8,371 nt of DNA from Bacteroidales bacterium (lineage in GTDB: Bacteria > Bacteroidota > Bacteroidia > Bacteroidales > UBA932). The notes beneath the pieces are model-generated. The model was not told the origin of the DNA and made no database searches. It saw only the letters and a list, made by a program, of their open reading frames with translations. Each line of letters begins with the position of its first letter. The first letter of the stretch is position 1. The stretch spans positions 1-8,371 of the forward strand of contig WRBG01000081.1 in the NCBI GenBank assembly GCA_009784635.1. Direction: 5' to 3'. This document shows, piece by piece, positions 6,487-8,371 of this stretch. The position numbers and the translations under genes are program-made.

Positions 6487-7539
6487 TTACCTTCTGATTC
6501 CGCGTTGGTTTAATGCTTGATGGTAAGCTCTGGCGTTGCGAAGGTGGTCGCTGTAATTGGCGGCAAAGAGGTGGGAACCGTTAAAATCGGAACTGGCGCA
6601 AAAATAGAGATAATTGTGTGATTGATAATTTAGTACGGCTTCTAAAGTGGCTAAGGAAGGCACACAGATAGGGCCGGGCGGCAGTCCTCTGTGCTTGTAG
6701 GTATTGTAGGGAGAGTCCACCAGCCTGTCTCTGTTGAGTACCCTGCGGATGCTTGGGTCGCCAAGGGCAAATATGAGGGTAGGGTCGGCTTGAAGGGGCA
6801 TACCGATTCTTAAACGGTTCATGTAGACTCCGGCAATGGTGGGCATTTCGGGCTGGTATTTGGTTTCTTCGTAGATAATAGAGGCTAAAGTGCTTACTTG
6901 CAATAAAGAAAGGCCGGTGGAGGCGGCTTTACCGCGCCGTTCCTCGTTCCAAAAGGCGTTATATTCCTTGTACAGCCGTTCGATGAGTTTATCGGGCAGC
7001 GTGTTCCAATACACCTCATAGGTATTGGGCAAAACTAAAGAAAACAGAGAAACAGAATCAAAGCCCATGGCGCCGATGATGGAAGAATCTTTAAGCGCCA
7101 GCAACATAGAAAGTGAGTCGGTCTCCAAGGGGCGGGAAAGCACGGCGGCTAATTTCTCTGCGCTCCGAATATTTCCGGCGATTACCAAATGTACAGGCGT
7201 TTGCCATCCAAGGGCAAACATACGCACGATGGCCTTGTTATTCATCTCTTCTTTGAGTTGATAGCGTCCTCCTTTAAGCCGCTCCGGCAGCTGTTCTTTG
7301 TGGGCGGCGCGAACAAAAGCCTTGGGGTTGCGCAGGTGGGGAGTCAAGGAATCCATTAGACGGCCAAATGTGGCCTCAGCCGGGACGTAGATGTATATGG
7401 GATGCTCTGTATGGCCAACATTGGGACGGTGATAAGTAAGGTAATAGCGCCAAGCGATGCTTCCGCCCAAGGCGGCCAGTACAAGCAGCGCACAGCCGGC
7501 TCCAAGGAGTATTTTCTTAAGTCGGGGAGTTATTTTCAT
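6487..7539 (-). CDS. mltG: Endolytic murein transglycosylase MltG (YceG-like)
   Basis: A 350-residue inner-membrane-anchored enzyme that cuts nascent peptidoglycan strands and is thought to terminate glycan polymerisation. A short basic N-terminus precedes one membrane helix (about 9-29), leaving the rest in the periplasm. A LysM-like subdomain follows (about 46-95, starting PIYIYVPAEATFGRLMDSL). The catalytic domain carries LPNTYEVYW (170-178), LASIIYEETK (218-227), AGVYMNRLRIGMPLQADPT (236-254), SPYNTY (276-281) and GLPPGPI (285-291), all family signatures. Glu225 aligns with the conserved Glu of the E. coli ASIVEKET motif; Glu224 beside it is the alternative. Length matches E. coli MltG (340 residues). 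The start ATG overlaps the stop of the upstream glucosaminidase gene (ATGA), which fixes the start and suggests coupled translation. The 3' end faces the ROK kinase. Confidence 0.95.
   Translation of the reverse strand: MKITPRLKKILLGAGCALLVLAALGGSIAWRYYLTYHRPNVGHTEHPIYIYVPAEATFGRLMDSLTPHLRNPKAFVRAAHKEQLPERLKGGRYQLKEEMNNKAIVRMFALGWQTPVHLVIAGNIRSAEKLAAVLSRPLETDSLSMLLALKDSSIIGAMGFDSVSLFSLVLPNTYEVYWNTLPDKLIERLYKEYNAFWNEERRGKAASTGLSLLQVSTLASIIYEETKYQPEMPTIAGVYMNRLRIGMPLQADPTLIFALGDPSIRRVLNRDRLVDSPYNTYKHRGLPPGPICVPSLATLEAVLNYQSHNYLYFCASSDFNGSHLFAANYSDHLRNARAYHQALNQRGIRR
7536..7539 (-). other. ATGA stop/start overlap between the glucosaminidase and mltG
   Basis: On the minus strand the four bases read ATGA: TGA ends the glucosaminidase and ATG starts mltG. 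In a phylum with weak use of Shine-Dalgarno sequences, such an overlap is a plausible route to mltG translation by re-initiating ribosomes and would tie the amounts of the two proteins together. Confidence 0.85.
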
Positions 7540-8371
7540 GGTTTGCGTAATAAGATGAGTCTGCCTTCGGGCAAGATGGCATTTTTGTGGAGTTTATTGT
7601 AGGCGCTGATGGAGGCAAGCCGCACTCCATACCTTTGGGCAATGTCGCGAAGCGATTCGCCTTCTTCGCTAACGTGTTTGGGCAACCCCTTGGCGGCTTG
7701 TTTTTTCTTTTGGGCGAGATAGACTATGGTTCCGGGTTCCAAAGGCTGACTCTTTTTGAGTTCGTTGAATCGGAGTATTTCTCTTTGAAACAGCCTAAAT
7801 TCACGGGCTAAAGACGCATAACTGTCGCCGGGGCCGGCAAGGACATAGGGTACTTGATTTATTTGGTATATGGTTCGGTGCAAGCCGGCCGTATACAGGG
7901 GAGAGCCGACCTCGGGCAAAACGATTTCCGGTTGTTCCAATATTCTGGGCGGTATGGGCAATTCGGTTACGGGGCGGTCGTATTCGTATAGCTTGTAATC
8001 CTCTATCAGCCTAATCAGCATTTCTGCATATTGGGGATTGGTGGCGTAGCCGGCGCTTTTTAAGCCCTGCGCCCACCCCTTGTAATCGTAGGGCGACAGG
8101 TCAAATAAAAAGGCGTAGCGGTCGCGGTAACGGAGAAACTCGGCATGGTCTTTAAAGGACTCTCTTGGGTGGTCGTATTTGCGGAAACATTCGTTGGGGG
8201 CATCGTCCGTATGGGCAATGGTTTTTCCGGTCCAGTTATTGTGGCATTTGATGCCAAAGTGGTTGTTGGCTTCCCTAGCCAACCGGCTTGTACCGTTCCC
8301 CGACTCGATACATGCTTGAGCCAAAGTGATGCTGGCGGGGATGCCATATTCCTGCATATTCTTTATTGCAA
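7536..8371 (-). CDS. GH73-type N-acetylglucosaminidase with two LysM domains, 5' partial
   Basis: A peptidoglycan hydrolase predicted to cleave the N-acetylglucosaminyl bond in the glycan strand. The frame runs to the window edge: codons before the first ATG (8355-8357) read AIKN, and AIKNMQEYGIPASITLAQ is a continuous piece of the conserved glucosaminidase domain, so that ATG is internal and the start, with any signal peptide, lies beyond base 8371. Counting from that Met, the catalytic domain covers about 1-125, with ACIESGNG (15-22) holding the presumed catalytic Glu18, then NNHFGIKCHNNWTG (31-44), FRKYDHPRESFKDHAEFL (58-75) and GYATNPQYAEML (103-114), all typical of FlgJ/GH73-like enzymes. 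A proline-rich linker (about 128-150) leads to two LysM peptidoglycan-binding domains, about 171-214 and 227-271. It is the upstream partner of mltG. Confidence 0.92.
   Translation of the reverse strand, partial: AIKNMQEYGIPASITLAQACIESGNGTSRLAREANNHFGIKCHNNWTGKTIAHTDDAPNECFRKYDHPRESFKDHAEFLRYRDRYAFLFDLSPYDYKGWAQGLKSAGYATNPQYAEMLIRLIEDYKLYEYDRPVTELPIPPRILEQPEIVLPEVGSPLYTAGLHRTIYQINQVPYVLAGPGDSYASLAREFRLFQREILRFNELKKSQPLEPGTIVYLAQKKKQAAKGLPKHVSEEGESLRDIAQRYGVRLASISAYNKLHKNAILPEGRLILLRKP

Noticed and set aside
1..8371. Search for a defence system, mobile element, CRISPR array or other unrecognised system.
   Set aside because: All long conserved frames are explained by six known families, intergenic regions are short, and no repeats, transposase, integrase or nuclease motifs were seen.

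Overview
The window looks like ordinary chromosome from a member of the Bacteroidota, most likely the order Bacteroidales. Three things point there. The ribosomal protein S1 has the lineage-type tail motif KTTLGD. Two intergenic regions carry the -7 promoter element TAnnTTTG, both times as TATATTTGC. No start codon has a clear Shine-Dalgarno sequence; the leaders are A-rich instead. There are no tRNA or rRNA genes, CRISPR arrays, insertion sequences or phage genes. This assignment comes from reading the sequence, not from a search.

Left part, plus strand (1-4158): the 3' end of a small membrane protein with a bacterial PH-like domain (its start lies before base 1), then a 149-base intergenic region with a promoter, then rpsA (ribosomal protein S1, six S1 domains). 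Only 21 bases after rpsA comes an exported S41 carboxy-terminal processing protease with an intact Ser/Lys active site. A terminator-like hairpin spans the stop codon of this protease.

Middle, plus strand (4159-6469): a promoter immediately after that hairpin, then a two-gene sugar-uptake unit: a FucP-type (FHS) major facilitator transporter and, nine bases later, a ROK-family sugar kinase with a complete zinc motif. Together they would import a hexose and phosphorylate it on entry.

Right part, minus strand (6487-8371): a cell-wall pair converging on the kinase. A GH73-type N-acetylglucosaminidase with two LysM domains (its 5' end is cut off by the window edge) is followed by mltG, the endolytic murein transglycosylase. 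The stop of the first and the start of the second share an ATGA, which suggests coupled translation of two enzymes that both cut peptidoglycan glycan strands.

I found no convincing new biological system. The observations most worth a second look are the ATGA-coupled wall-cutting pair, the merged terminator/promoter at 4139-4180, the long acidic N-terminal extension of S1, and the two window-edge genes whose apparent starts are false.
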